A DNA stretch of 64,000 nucleotides. It comes from an uncultured Bacilli bacterium (GTDB taxonomy: Bacteria; Bacillota_I; Bacilli_A; RF39; UBA660). This document shows positions 16,551-24,291 of the stretch, in pieces; within the stretch, counting starts at the first letter, position 1, and each line of letters starts with the position of its first letter. The DNA is taken from NCBI GenBank assembly GCA_949025205.1, contig CARMXJ010000002.1:1-64000 (forward strand). The letters are read 5' to 3'. The notes beneath the pieces are model-generated. The model had not been told where the DNA came from and did no database searches. It was given only the letters and a program-made list of their open reading frames with translations. Position numbers and translations under genes: made by a program.

Positions 16551-17759
16551 ATGGATTTTGAAGTTTTAATTTTAGGGACTGATGCCAATGCTTATTATAT
16601 GGCGAGGTGTTGTTATGAGGCGTATCATAAAAAAGCGTATTTGATAGGACAAAATCGTCTGGCATTTACGAAGTTTTCAAATATTTTGCATGTAGAGTAT
16701 CAAAACATTTGGGATAAAGAAGTTTTTTTTGAAACACTTAATGCTTTTGCAAAAGAGCATGCGGGGAAAAAAATAGTGTTAATCAGTACGAATGAAACGT
16801 ATGCTGAGTTTATTTCTGGAAACAAAGAGAGAGTATGCGAACAATATGTGTATAACTATCCAACACTTGAGGTTATCAAAAGTTTAACCAACAAAGAAAA
16901 TTTTTATAAAACGTATCAAAATTCGTGTTTGTGTTTTCCAAAAACAATTTACTACGATTGTAAAGAAGATAGAAAGAACTTTACAGATTTGATGTATCCT
17001 ATTGTTGTAAAGCCTTCTAATGTAGTTTCTTATAATCATTTAAGTTTTCTTGGAAAACATAAAATTTATAAAGTAAAGGATGAAGAAGAACTTTTACATA
17101 CTTTAGATACTATAAAAAAGGGTGGTTATGAAGATACTTTGATTTTGCAAGAATTTATTCCAGGAGATGATTCCAATCTGTTTGATGCAGTTGTTTATGC
17201 CAACCAAAAAGGAAAAGTAGAATTTATGAGTTTTGCGCAAATAGGACTTCAAGAAAGAACCAAATCGATGGTAGGAAATGCTGCAGTTCTTATCAATGGA
17301 TTTAATACGACAAAGGGAAATGTAAATAAGGCGGCTAAAGAGATTAAAAAATTTATGGAAAGTATTCATTACCAAGGTTTTGCTGAGGTGGATATGAAGT
17401 ATGATGAACGGGATAATACATTTAAAGTTTTGGAAATCAATGCAAGACAAGGAAGATGCAGTTATTATGTAGCAGCACTTGGAAAGAATTTAGTTCGCGT
17501 TTTGGTTGAGGATTTGCTATATCATATCGAAAATGATTACGAATTTTTAGATAAAAAAGTGTTGTTGTCTTTTGTACCAAAAGGGATTGTCAAAAAATAC
17601 ATTCAAAATAAAGCCTTTAAAAAAGAAGCACTTCGTTTATGGAAGAAAGTGGTTAAACCAATGGATGCTCCGCAAGATAAGAATTTCAAACGTTTTTTAA
17701 TGCTTCGAAAAAGATGGCTTCATTATTATAAAGAATACAAAAATAGTTATTGGAGGTAA
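16551..17759 (+). CDS. ATP-grasp ligase resembling D-aspartate ligase (Asl)
   Basis: 402 residues. The N-terminus VLILGTDANAYYMARCCYEA closely resembles the ILLGSDINVYGMARSF region of Enterococcus D-aspartate ligase. ATP-grasp features follow: YPIVVKPSN (ATP-binding Lys), LILQEFIPGDDSNLF, and the metal-binding VLEINARQGRCSYY. Asl activates the beta-carboxylate of D-Asp as an acyl-phosphate and joins it to the Lys side chain of the peptidoglycan precursor, starting the cross-bridge. Length fits the family. AGGAGGTGA precedes the ATG, twelve bases after the racemase stop, so the two are cotranscribed. Substrate assignment is inference from similarity plus context. Confidence 0.8.
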   Translation: MDFEVLILGTDANAYYMARCCYEAYHKKAYLIGQNRLAFTKFSNILHVEYQNIWDKEVFFETLNAFAKEHAGKKIVLISTNETYAEFISGNKERVCEQYVYNYPTLEVIKSLTNKENFYKTYQNSCLCFPKTIYYDCKEDRKNFTDLMYPIVVKPSNVVSYNHLSFLGKHKIYKVKDEEELLHTLDTIKKGGYEDTLILQEFIPGDDSNLFDAVVYANQKGKVEFMSFAQIGLQERTKSMVGNAAVLINGFNTTKGNVNKAAKEIKKFMESIHYQGFAEVDMKYDERDNTFKVLEINARQGRCSYYVAALGKNLVRVLVEDLLYHIENDYEFLDKKVLLSFVPKGIVKKYIQNKAFKKEALRLWKKVVKPMDAPQDKNFKRFLMLRKRWLHYYKEYKNSYWR

Positions 17760-17765
17760 TAAACT

Positions 17766-19601
17766 ATGTGTGGAATTGTTGGATTTGTAGATGCAAGAAA
17801 ACCAAAAGAGAAAAAAGAAATTATAAAGAAAATGGCAGATAGAATTATACATCGTGGTCCAGATGCCGAGGGGTATTTTACGGATGCTATCGTAGCTTTA
17901 GGACATCGAAGACTTTCTATTTTGGATTTGTCTAGTGGAGCGCAACCTATCTATAACGAAGATAAAAGCCGTATGATTATCTTTAATGGAGAAATCTATA
18001 ATTATGCTAGTTTAAAAGAAGAATTAGAAAAAAAAGGGCATAAATTTAAAACAAAAACAGATACAGAAGTTATATTACACGGATATGAAGAGTATAAAGA
18101 AAAGTTATTCATGCGTCTTCGTGGAATGTTTGCTTTTGTGATTTACGATAAAAATACCAAAGAGTTGGTAGGAGTTCGAGACCATTTTGGGATTAAGCCT
18201 TTTTATTATTATAAAAATAAAAATGTGTTTTTGTTTGGTTCGGAGATTAAATCTTTTTTAGAACATCCTGATTTTTCTAAAGCCGTCAATACAAGGGCTT
18301 TAAAGATGTTTTTGATTTTTCAATATTCTGTGCATGAAGAAACTTTTTTTAAAAATGTGTATAAGTTAAAGCCAGGGCATTATTTTAAATATAAAAATGG
18401 AAAGATGACAGTAAAAGAGTATTTTCAGGTGGATTATGAAAAGAGCGATAAACCGTATGATGTTTATAAGAAGGAATTACAAGGCGTTTTAGAAGAATCT
18501 ATCAAGTATCACCAAATGACAAGTGATGTAGAGGTCGGTTCTTATTTGTCTGGAGGAGTGGATTCTTCTTATGTTGTTAGTGTTGCAAAACCTGATAAGA
18601 CTTTTTCGGTGGGATTTGATATGCCAGGGTTTGATGAAACGAATCTTGCTCATGATTTATCAAAAATGTTGCATATAAAAAATTACCAAAAGAAAATTAC
18701 AAGTGATGAATTTTTTAACATTTTACCAACCATTATGTATCATACGGATGAACCGCATGCGAATCTTTCGACTGTACCTTTGTATTTTTTATCTGGTCTT
18801 GCTCATGAACAAGTAAAGGTTGTGTTATCGGGAGAGGGTAGCGATGAGATGTTTGCAGGGTATAACGAGTATTATGAACCTTTGAGTTTACGTTTGTATA
18901 CGAAGTTACCTCTTGGTTTACGTAAATGTATTGCTAAGCTTGTAAAGCCTCTTCCACATTTTCCAGGACAAAATACGTTGAAATTGTATGGCAAACCATT
19001 TTATGAACGTTATATTGGACACGGAACGTATATGTCTGAAGAGGAAGCAAATGAAATCCTTACCCCTGATTTACGAAATGATGAGACAATTGCAGATGTG
19101 ATAAAACCTTATTACGACAAAGTAAAGAACTGTGATGAAGTTACCAAAAAGATGTATATCGACATGCATTTTTGGTTACCACAAGATATTTTATTGAAGG
19201 CAGATAAAATGACGATGGCTAATTCTATTGAACTGCGTGTTCCCCTTTTGGATAGTGTCCTATATTCTTATGCCAAAGGGATTCCTACGAAACATTTGGT
19301 GCGCGATAAACAAACAAAATATCTGTTTCGAGATATTGCAAGGGAAAAGATTCCAGAAGAATGGTCAAAAAGAAGAAAACTTGGTTTTCCTGTTCCTTTT
19401 TCAAAATGGATAAGAGAAGAAAAGTATTATGAAATGGTTAAAGAAGTGTTTGAAAGAGACTATGTAGAAATGTTTTTTGATAAAACCTTGATTCAAAATT
19501 TATTAACAGAACATTATCATAATATTAAAAATAATGGCCGAAAAATTTATAATATTTATGTATTTTTGCTTTGGTACGACATATATTTTATAAAAAATTA
19601 A
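17766..19601 (+). CDS. Glutamine-dependent asparagine synthetase-type amidotransferase
   Basis: 611 residues with both domains. Residue Cys2 in MCGIVGF is the glutaminase nucleophile, with HRGPDAEG and FNGEIYNY completing that site. The synthetase domain has SYLSGGVDSS (PP-loop, about 257-266), SVGFDM, VLSGEGSDEMFAGY, and the C-terminal KADKMTMANSIELRVP segment. It uses Gln and ATP to amidate a carboxylate. The AsnB fold includes lactococcal AsnH, which amidates cross-bridge D-Asp in the cell wall. As the third gene after a racemase and a D-Asp-ligase-like enzyme, six bases from the latter, that role is favoured over free asparagine synthesis. ATG follows TGGAGG. Confidence 0.93.
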   Translation: MCGIVGFVDARKPKEKKEIIKKMADRIIHRGPDAEGYFTDAIVALGHRRLSILDLSSGAQPIYNEDKSRMIIFNGEIYNYASLKEELEKKGHKFKTKTDTEVILHGYEEYKEKLFMRLRGMFAFVIYDKNTKELVGVRDHFGIKPFYYYKNKNVFLFGSEIKSFLEHPDFSKAVNTRALKMFLIFQYSVHEETFFKNVYKLKPGHYFKYKNGKMTVKEYFQVDYEKSDKPYDVYKKELQGVLEESIKYHQMTSDVEVGSYLSGGVDSSYVVSVAKPDKTFSVGFDMPGFDETNLAHDLSKMLHIKNYQKKITSDEFFNILPTIMYHTDEPHANLSTVPLYFLSGLAHEQVKVVLSGEGSDEMFAGYNEYYEPLSLRLYTKLPLGLRKCIAKLVKPLPHFPGQNTLKLYGKPFYERYIGHGTYMSEEEANEILTPDLRNDETIADVIKPYYDKVKNCDEVTKKMYIDMHFWLPQDILLKADKMTMANSIELRVPLLDSVLYSYAKGIPTKHLVRDKQTKYLFRDIAREKIPEEWSKRRKLGFPVPFSKWIREEKYYEMVKEVFERDYVEMFFDKTLIQNLLTEHYHNIKNNGRKIYNIYVFLLWYDIYFIKN

Positions 19602-19619
19602 ATTTTTTTTATGAAATTA

Positions 19620-19648
19620 TTGACATAATTTAACTATTTTGTTATAGT
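19620..19648 (+). promoter_or_regulatory. Promoter of the five-tRNA operon
   Basis: TTGACA and TATAGT separated by 17 bases, 18 bases before tRNA-Val. Confidence 0.85.
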
Positions 19649-19666
19649 TGATTATGTCCAGTACAT

Positions 19667-19743
19667 GGGCGCTTAGCTCAGTTGGTTAGAGCACCTGCCT
19701 TACAAGCAGGGGGTCATAGGTTCGAGTCCTATAGCGCCCACCA
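19667..19743 (+). tRNA. tRNA-Val(TAC)
   Basis: Acceptor GGGCGCT/AGCGCCC, anticodon loop CTTACAA giving TAC, encoded CCA. Confidence 0.95.
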
Positions 19744-19755
19744 TTTATTTTTTTT

Positions 19756-19831
19756 GCCGACATAGCGTAATTGGTAGCGCAACTGACTTGTAATCAGTAG
19801 GTTGGGGGTTCGATTCCCTCTGTCGGCACCA
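19756..19831 (+). tRNA. tRNA-Thr(TGT)
   Basis: Acceptor GCCGACA/TGTCGGC, anticodon loop CTTGTAA giving TGT, encoded CCA. Confidence 0.95.
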
Positions 19832-19839
19832 TTCATTTT

Positions 19840-19923
19840 GGAGGGATAGCGAAGTGGTCAAACGCGGCAGACTGTAAATCTGTTCCTTCGGGTTCCATGG
19901 TTCAAATCCATGTCCCTCCACCA
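19840..19923 (+). tRNA. tRNA-Tyr(GTA)
   Basis: 84 bases with a long variable arm (TTCCTTCGGGTT), acceptor GGAGGGA/TCCCTCC, anticodon loop CTGTAAA giving GTA, encoded CCA. Confidence 0.95.
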
Positions 19924-19936
19924 TTTCTTAATTTAT

Positions 19937-20012
19937 TGCCTCGTAGCCAAGTGGTAAGGCATCAGACTTTGACTCTGACATTCCGGTGGTTCGAACCCAC
20001 CCGAGGCAGCCA
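19937..20012 (+). tRNA. tRNA-Gln(TTG)
   Basis: Acceptor TGCCTCG/CGAGGCA, anticodon loop CTTTGAC giving TTG, encoded CCA. Confidence 0.95.
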
Positions 20013-20024
20013 TTTTTAATTTTT

Positions 20025-20100
20025 GATCCGCTAGCTCAGTTGGTAGAGCATTTGACTTTTAATCAAAGGGTCTTGGGTTCGAATCCCAAGCGGGTCACCA
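20025..20100 (+). tRNA. tRNA-Lys(TTT)
   Basis: Acceptor GATCCGC/GCGGGTC with one wobble, anticodon loop CTTTTAA giving TTT, encoded CCA. Confidence 0.95.
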
Positions 20101-20112
20101 AATTGGTTTATT

Positions 20113-20146
20113 AACTCGAGTTTTAAAAATTCGAGTTTTATTTTAA
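20113..20146 (+). terminator. Terminator of the five-tRNA operon
   Basis: AACTCGA pairs with TCGAGTT around an AT-rich loop, followed by TTATTTT. Confidence 0.8.
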
Positions 20147-20171
20147 CTAAATGTTTAAGAAGAGGTTATTT

Positions 20172-21044
20172 ATGGAAGAGATAAAGGAATTATTAGAAAA
20201 TGATAGTTATTTTCAAGGAAAAGAATACCTTGTTTTTCCTATTCAAAAATGGAATAAAAGTCACAAATTTTTACTTGAAATGCAGAATACAAAGTATCTT
20301 TTAATAATAGGTGAAAAGAATATTCAAAAATATAAACTTCGTTTTCTTGCATTAGGAAATTATTTTAAACAGTTAGTTGGTTTCAAATATATAAATGATA
20401 AAGATAATATACTTTTATTAGATTATTATGGAAATGGAGAAGGTAAAACTTTATCTCAATGCAATTTTAATACAGAAGAAAACGAATTAATTGCTGATAA
20501 GCTAAAAATACTATTAGATAGTATACATCAACATAAAAGTCCTTTTATTAATTTTTCCACTCGTTTTGAAAATAATACTTGGTATGAATTTATTAAATCT
20601 TATATGAAGTTATATGCAGATTATGCCTTAGAACAAAAAGATTTAACAGAAGAGGATTATTATTTTATTTTTCAAATAATAGAAAAAAATAAACCTTATT
20701 TTGATACAGTTCCTTTGCATTATTTACATGGAGGTGTTAATGAAGATAATGTTTGTTTTAATGAAAATACAAAAGAATTGTATTTAATTGATTATGATGA
20801 TTTTTTAGTAGGAGATATTTTGTATGAATATGCTAGAATATTTCAATACGAGAATATTCCGGCATTTCAGATTTTAAAGAATAGGTACTACGAAGATATA
20901 GAGAACAATGAAATATTTTTAATTTATACTTTAAGAAATTGGTTACTTTGCTATTGTTTTGAGAGTAGTAATCAGTTTGAATATAAAAATTCATCAGTTA
21001 TGTATCATAATATTTTAAAAAAATTGAAGAAAATTAATAATTAA
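20172..21044 (+). CDS. APH/choline-kinase-fold phosphotransferase-like protein
   Basis: 290 residues. The C-terminal half holds the phosphotransferase motifs YLHGGVNEDNVCFN (catalytic loop; usual HGDxxxxN, here Gly-Gly-Val replaces the region of the catalytic Asp) and LYLIDYDDFLVGD (metal-binding DxD). The N-terminal half resembles the kinase small lobe. Substrates of such proteins vary (aminoglycosides, sugars, choline), so no substrate is claimed, and loss of the catalytic Asp may mean reduced or no kinase activity. The start at 20172 is preferred over ATG 20151 because AAGAGG precedes it. It follows the tRNA terminator closely and begins the accessory region. Confidence 0.7.
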   Translation: MEEIKELLENDSYFQGKEYLVFPIQKWNKSHKFLLEMQNTKYLLIIGEKNIQKYKLRFLALGNYFKQLVGFKYINDKDNILLLDYYGNGEGKTLSQCNFNTEENELIADKLKILLDSIHQHKSPFINFSTRFENNTWYEFIKSYMKLYADYALEQKDLTEEDYYFIFQIIEKNKPYFDTVPLHYLHGGVNEDNVCFNENTKELYLIDYDDFLVGDILYEYARIFQYENIPAFQILKNRYYEDIENNEIFLIYTLRNWLLCYCFESSNQFEYKNSSVMYHNILKKLKKINN

Positions 21045-21083
21045 CAAAATAACTTATTAAAGTTAATGATAGGAGGCAAGAAT

Positions 21084-21155
21084 ATGCTTAAATACCCGAG
21101 GAGAATGCATGGTGGCGTTTTATGGGCAAAAATAGAAATTCTTGAGCAAGATTAA
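21084..21155 (+). CDS. Possible 23-residue small ORF
   Basis: ATG at 21084 is preceded by a consensus AGGAGG at ideal spacing and opens 23 codons (start MLKYPRRMHGG, end ILEQD) before TAA. The ribosome site is as strong as those of real genes here, and the next gene begins 39 bases after the stop. The peptide is short, basic at the start and acidic at the end, with no signal. It could be a genuine small protein, a leader peptide, or the remnant of a lost gene. Confidence 0.4.
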   Translation: MLKYPRRMHGGVLWAKIEILEQD

Positions 21156-21194
21156 ACTCCTTTATTTAAAAAATTAGAATGAAGGAGATAAAAT

Positions 21195-21623
21195 ATGAAA
21201 TATGAAGATAAGAAAATTGTTGGAATTATAGCATCCAATGTTTCTGCACCCGTTGCATTAAATGTTATTGGACATCTTTCGGTTGCTATAGGAAAATATG
21301 CAGAAGCAGACATTATGGGAAAACCTGTATTAATGGATAAATCGGGTGTTCCTCATTTAGGAATTAGTCAATTTTTTTTTATTGTGACTAAGGTAAAGAC
21401 AAGTAAGTTAAAAGAAACGATTCATAAAGCAAAAAGTAATCCAAATTTATTAGTTGCTGATTATCCAAAAGAAATGTTAGAAACACGTACGGATGCTGAA
21501 CTTGTAGATGCTATAGCGCAAAAAGAAAATGATGCGTTAGAATATTTGGGAGCTATCATTTATGGGAATACAGAAGATGTCAATGAAATTACAGGAAGAT
21601 TTCAACTTTGGAAAATAGATTAA
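21195..21623 (+). CDS. DUF2000 (PTH2-like fold) protein
   Basis: 142 residues: KKIVGIIASNVSAPVALNVIGHLSVAIG at the start, a central VLMDKSGVPHLGISQFFFIV strand, and a closing YLGAIIYGNTEDVNEITGRFQLW. This is the pattern of DUF2000 proteins, which share a fold with peptidyl-tRNA hydrolase 2 but lack proven function. No signal peptide. ATG follows GAAGGAGAT. Confidence 0.75.
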   Translation: MKYEDKKIVGIIASNVSAPVALNVIGHLSVAIGKYAEADIMGKPVLMDKSGVPHLGISQFFFIVTKVKTSKLKETIHKAKSNPNLLVADYPKEMLETRTDAELVDAIAQKENDALEYLGAIIYGNTEDVNEITGRFQLWKID

Positions 21624-21631
21624 TTTTTGTT

Positions 21632-21672
21632 AAAACACATAATTGCCAAAAATTGGTAAAATGTGTTTTTTC
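21632..21672 (+). terminator. Intrinsic terminator
   Basis: AAAACACAT pairs perfectly with ATGTGTTTT around a 20-base loop, followed by TTCTTGTTTT; an inner CCAAAAATTGG also pairs. Confidence 0.75.
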
Positions 21673-21844
21673 TTGTTTTAATAGTTTGTAAAAAAAGTTG
21701 TAAATATATAAGGATACAACTTTTTTAATGCTTAAAAATGGGGAAAAAATAAATAAAATTCCCTTATTCGACATTTTAATAAGAATTAGTTTTATATACT
21801 GTGAGTAAACAAATTATTGTGTATTCCGCTATATATAAGTCATT

Positions 21845-21862
21845 TTAACGATGTGTCGTTAA
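21845..21862 (+). promoter_or_regulatory. Palindromic operator upstream of XRE regulator
   Basis: TTAACGATGTGTCGTTAA: perfect 7-bp arms around TGTG. It lies 22 bases upstream of a TATACT -10 box at 21884, overlapping the expected -35 region of the regulator gene. A near-identical site occurs at 26066. The layout suggests autorepression. Confidence 0.6.
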
Positions 21863-21909
21863 TAAGTTTTGCATTTTAGTTGGTATACTTGAAACGTAAG
21901 GTGGTTAAT

Positions 21910-22149
21910 ATGAAATTATCTAGCGCAGTGTCAAAAAAAATTTTAAAGATATGTCAAGAAAAAGATATATCGATCAATATGCTTGCTTCCTTATGTTGCG
22001 TTACCCAAAGTACAGCACAGAGTTTAATAGATGGTAAATCAAAAAATCCAAAACTATTAACCATTATTCGTGTTTGTCAAGGTTTGGATATTCCGTTAAA
22101 GGAATTTTTTAACGATAGTTTGTTTGATAATATAGAAAGGGAAGATTAA
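21910..22149 (+). CDS. XRE/Cro-type HTH transcriptional regulator
   Basis: 79 residues, almost entirely one helix-turn-helix domain: KKILKICQEKDISINMLASL, then TQSTAQSLIDGKSKNPKLLTI, then RVCQGLDIPLKEFFN. This small single-domain form resembles phage and accessory-region repressors. The start at 21910 is set by AAGGTGG; ten upstream codons in frame lack a ribosome site. The palindrome just upstream is a likely autoregulatory target. The next gene starts immediately after the stop, so both are translated from one mRNA. Confidence 0.88.
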   Translation: MKLSSAVSKKILKICQEKDISINMLASLCCVTQSTAQSLIDGKSKNPKLLTIIRVCQGLDIPLKEFFNDSLFDNIERED

Positions 22150-22377
22150 ATGAAACAAATGAAAGAAACAGATAAAATAACTACAATTGTTTTAGATGAT
22201 GGTGATGTATTAGAAATCATCTCTTTAAGAAAAGGCAATAATAGAGTTGTGGTTAAATGTTTAGATTCTGTATTACATATTGATGAACTATCTTTAGAGG
22301 AGATAGAACAAATGCAAAAGGAAAAAGAGGAAATTAATAAAATGGATAAGTATTTAGAGGAACACGGTGAAGAGTAA
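22150..22377 (+). CDS. Small acidic partner of the XRE regulator, unknown function
   Basis: 75 residues: a short beta-strand part (ITTIVLDDGDVLEIISL, NRVVVKCLDSVLHID) and a charged helical tail. No known motif. The ATG abuts the regulator's stop codon, with GGGAAG as ribosome site inside that gene. It could be a co-regulator or a ligand-binding partner; no toxin-like feature is visible. Confidence 0.65.
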   Translation: MKQMKETDKITTIVLDDGDVLEIISLRKGNNRVVVKCLDSVLHIDELSLEEIEQMQKEKEEINKMDKYLEEHGEE

Positions 22378-22413
22378 TTTTTGTTCCTTTCTTAAGAAAT
22401 TCTTGGAAATGTC

Positions 22414-22442
22414 TTGCAATTTTAAAATGTCTATACTATAAT
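22414..22442 (+). promoter_or_regulatory. Promoter of tRNA-Arg
   Basis: TTGCAA and TATAAT separated by 17 bases, 19 bases before tRNA-Arg. Confidence 0.8.
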
Positions 22443-22461
22443 GGTATTGCATTTTTAGTTT

Positions 22462-22538
22462 GCACCCATAGCTCAATTGGATAGAGCGCTAGACTACGGA
22501 TCTAGAGGTTAGGGGTTCGACTCCCTTTGGGTGCACCA
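22462..22538 (+). tRNA. tRNA-Arg(ACG)
   Basis: Acceptor GCACCCA/TGGGTGC, anticodon loop CTACGGA giving ACG (wobble A presumably deaminated to inosine), encoded CCA. Confidence 0.95.
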
Positions 22539-22590
22539 TTTAAATTTTTTGTAGCATTTTTTTAAAATGATGCTATAATATAGTATGTAT

Positions 22591-22667
22591 CGGGAAGTGG
22601 CTCAACTTGGTAGAGCACTTGGTTTGGGACCAAGGGGTTGCAGGTTCAAATCCTGTCTTCCCGACCA
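22591..22667 (+). tRNA. tRNA-Pro(TGG)
   Basis: Acceptor CGGGAAG/CTTCCCG, anticodon loop TTTGGGA giving TGG, encoded CCA. A TATAAT at 22574 with a poor TTGTAG upstream may give it its own promoter. Confidence 0.95.
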
Positions 22668-22676
22668 TTTAGGAAT

Positions 22677-22712
22677 ATTAAAAGGATATCTTATTGGGAT
22701 ATCTTTTTTATT
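22677..22712 (+). terminator. Terminator after tRNA-Pro
   Basis: AAAAGGATATC, loop TTATTGG, GATATCTTTTTT; a 6-bp GC-poor core extended by A-T pairs past a bulge. Confidence 0.65.
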
Positions 22713-22935
22713 GCAACTCCTTGGCCTTAATAACAAGAAGTAATATAAATTTAAATTTTTATTTTACAAAATAATTTTTGCATCTCTATTTCTTGTATCT
22801 CAAACCTAGTGCCTTGGTCATGAATTTTGCCAGGTCTAGCCCCCTTCCCGAGAAATACCTATTTTAAAAGTTATTCTAATTTTACCTTGTTCCATTCATT
22901 TTAAAAATTCTTCAAAACTTTTTGTGTTAAAAAGG
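22713..22935. other. Gene-free interval with a GC-richer block
   Basis: No ORF with a ribosome site. Bases about 22803-22855 stand out as much less AT-rich than the surroundings and contain an imperfect hairpin (CTAG..CCTTGG / CCAGG..CTAG) followed by CCCCCTTCCCGAG. It could be a small RNA or a mobile-element relic; I cannot identify it. Confidence 0.3.
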
Positions 22936-22964
22936 TTGTAATCTTGTCTTGTTTGTTTTATTAT
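22936..22964 (+). promoter_or_regulatory. Candidate promoter
   Basis: TTGTAA and TATTAT separated by 17 bases, upstream of the gene at 22993. Confidence 0.6.
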
Positions 22965-22992
22965 AGTTTGCAAAACAAAGGAGATGGAAGAA

Positions 22993-23376
22993 ATGTTAAA
23001 AACAGATATAGGTTATTGGAACAATTCCAAGGATAGAGAAAATAATTTAGTTCCTAGTTTAGACACAGGATTATTAGCAATGAATTATTATGATATGAAT
23101 GGTGGAGTATTTGAAAATGGAAATTATGCTGTATTGCCTTTGTCACCTATTGATACTTTAATTTGCTCTTATAAAGCAGAAAAAATAGATAATAAAAGAA
23201 TAGCACACCAATTAAATAAAGATTTGCAAAAGTTAAGCATTAATTTAGGGTATGTTATAGATGAAGAATTTGTGAAGTCTAGAATTGTAAATATATATGA
23301 AATGTATGATTCTTTTTGTAAGAGCTATGTAAGTAGTGTTTCTTATAGACAATCACATCCTTATAGAAGAGGCTAG
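22993..23376 (+). CDS. Hypothetical protein
   Basis: 127 residues, soluble, no recognised family. It contains a Tyr/Asn-rich N-terminal part (DIGYWNNSKDREN, MNYYDMNGGVFENG) and a helical C-terminal half ending SYRQSHPYRRG. The start at 22993 is used because AAAGGAG lies nine bases upstream; the ATG three codons earlier overlaps that site. It has its own promoter and stands alone between tRNA-Pro and the M23 peptidase gene. Confidence 0.65.
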   Translation: MLKTDIGYWNNSKDRENNLVPSLDTGLLAMNYYDMNGGVFENGNYAVLPLSPIDTLICSYKAEKIDNKRIAHQLNKDLQKLSINLGYVIDEEFVKSRIVNIYEMYDSFCKSYVSSVSYRQSHPYRRG

Positions 23377-23502
23377 TCCTTTTTAACTTCTTAAGAAAAC
23401 AATATTTTCTCGTTTTACGAGAATTTTTTCTTTTGTTCTCCGCATCTATAAATACCATTTTTTTTCTTTTTCATAAGGTATGATAGAGGGAGGATTGGTT
23501 TT

Positions 23503-24291
23503 TTGAGTAGGGTATTAAAGAATGCAAGGAATCAAATTGTCCGTAAATATAATTTTTTTATTCATAAAGGAGTAGATGTGGTAAAAGAGAAAAATAAAAT
23601 TTCGGAAATTCTTTCTCATAGTGATGGTGTTGTATTTTTTGTTGGAAAAGAAGAGAATACTTTTAATAAAAAAGAAAGTTATGGAAATTTTGTTATTTTG
23701 GAGCATGAAAATGGTTATTTTACTTTGTATGCACATTTAGAAGAAATTTTTGTAACAGTAGGGGAAAAAGTAATGCAGGGAGATATTATTGGAGTTATGG
23801 GAGCAAGTGGAACAAAACATAGTCATTTACATTTTGAAGTTCGAAATGTAAAAAATAAACATATTAATCCTACAAAGTATTTAGATGCGGATTTACCAAA
23901 AAATAAAGATAGAACAACGATTCGTTATCAAGCATATGATAATATAGAAAAAAAATGGCTACCTCTTGTAAGTGGTAAAGAAAGTTATGCTGGTGTATTT
24001 GGGAATCCTATTGGGGCTATATTATTGTATTGTAATAAAAATATAAAGTATTTCGTTTATCAAAAAGGGCAATGGGTTTTGTATGAAACAAATAAGAATG
24101 AAAATCAAGAGATTCATTATACGAATATTTCAGGTTTTAAAATAGAAAGCGATAGTGAAGTATTGAAATATCGTGTGCATTTTTTGAATTCTTCTTGGAG
24201 TTCATGGGTGTGTTCAAATAATAAAGAGAGTATTTTTAGTAAAGGAAAAGTAATAGATGCCATACAAATAAAGTTGATGGAGGAGGACTAG
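23503..24291 (+). CDS. M23 (lysostaphin-type) metallopeptidase without a visible signal peptide
   Basis: 262 residues, starting at TTG after GGGAGGA. Residues 10-125 form the M23 domain: HKGVDVV (first Zn ligands H and D), SDGVVFFVGKEE, YGNFVILEHENGYFTLYAHLEE (catalytic His), GDIIGVMGASGTKHSHLHFEV (third Zn His). These enzymes cleave peptide cross-links of peptidoglycan. A C-terminal domain of about 120 residues (from YQAYDNIEKKWLP) is Trp/Tyr-rich and resembles the binding modules of some phage-type endolysins. No signal peptide or membrane segment is found, so export must use a holin-like route or lysis, or the true N-terminus has been lost. Confidence 0.85.
   Translation: MSRVLKNARNQIVRKYNFFIHKGVDVVKEKNKISEILSHSDGVVFFVGKEENTFNKKESYGNFVILEHENGYFTLYAHLEEIFVTVGEKVMQGDIIGVMGASGTKHSHLHFEVRNVKNKHINPTKYLDADLPKNKDRTTIRYQAYDNIEKKWLPLVSGKESYAGVFGNPIGAILLYCNKNIKYFVYQKGQWVLYETNKNENQEIHYTNISGFKIESDSEVLKYRVHFLNSSWSSWVCSNNKESIFSKGKVIDAIQIKLMEED

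Noticed and set aside
20172..21044. Aminoglycoside resistance phosphotransferase
   Set aside because: The HGDxxxxN motif is altered to HGGVNEDN and only general fold features match, so a resistance function is not supported.
21910..22377. Toxin-antitoxin pair
   Set aside because: The second protein has no toxin fold or residues that I can recognise, and the gene order alone is not evidence.
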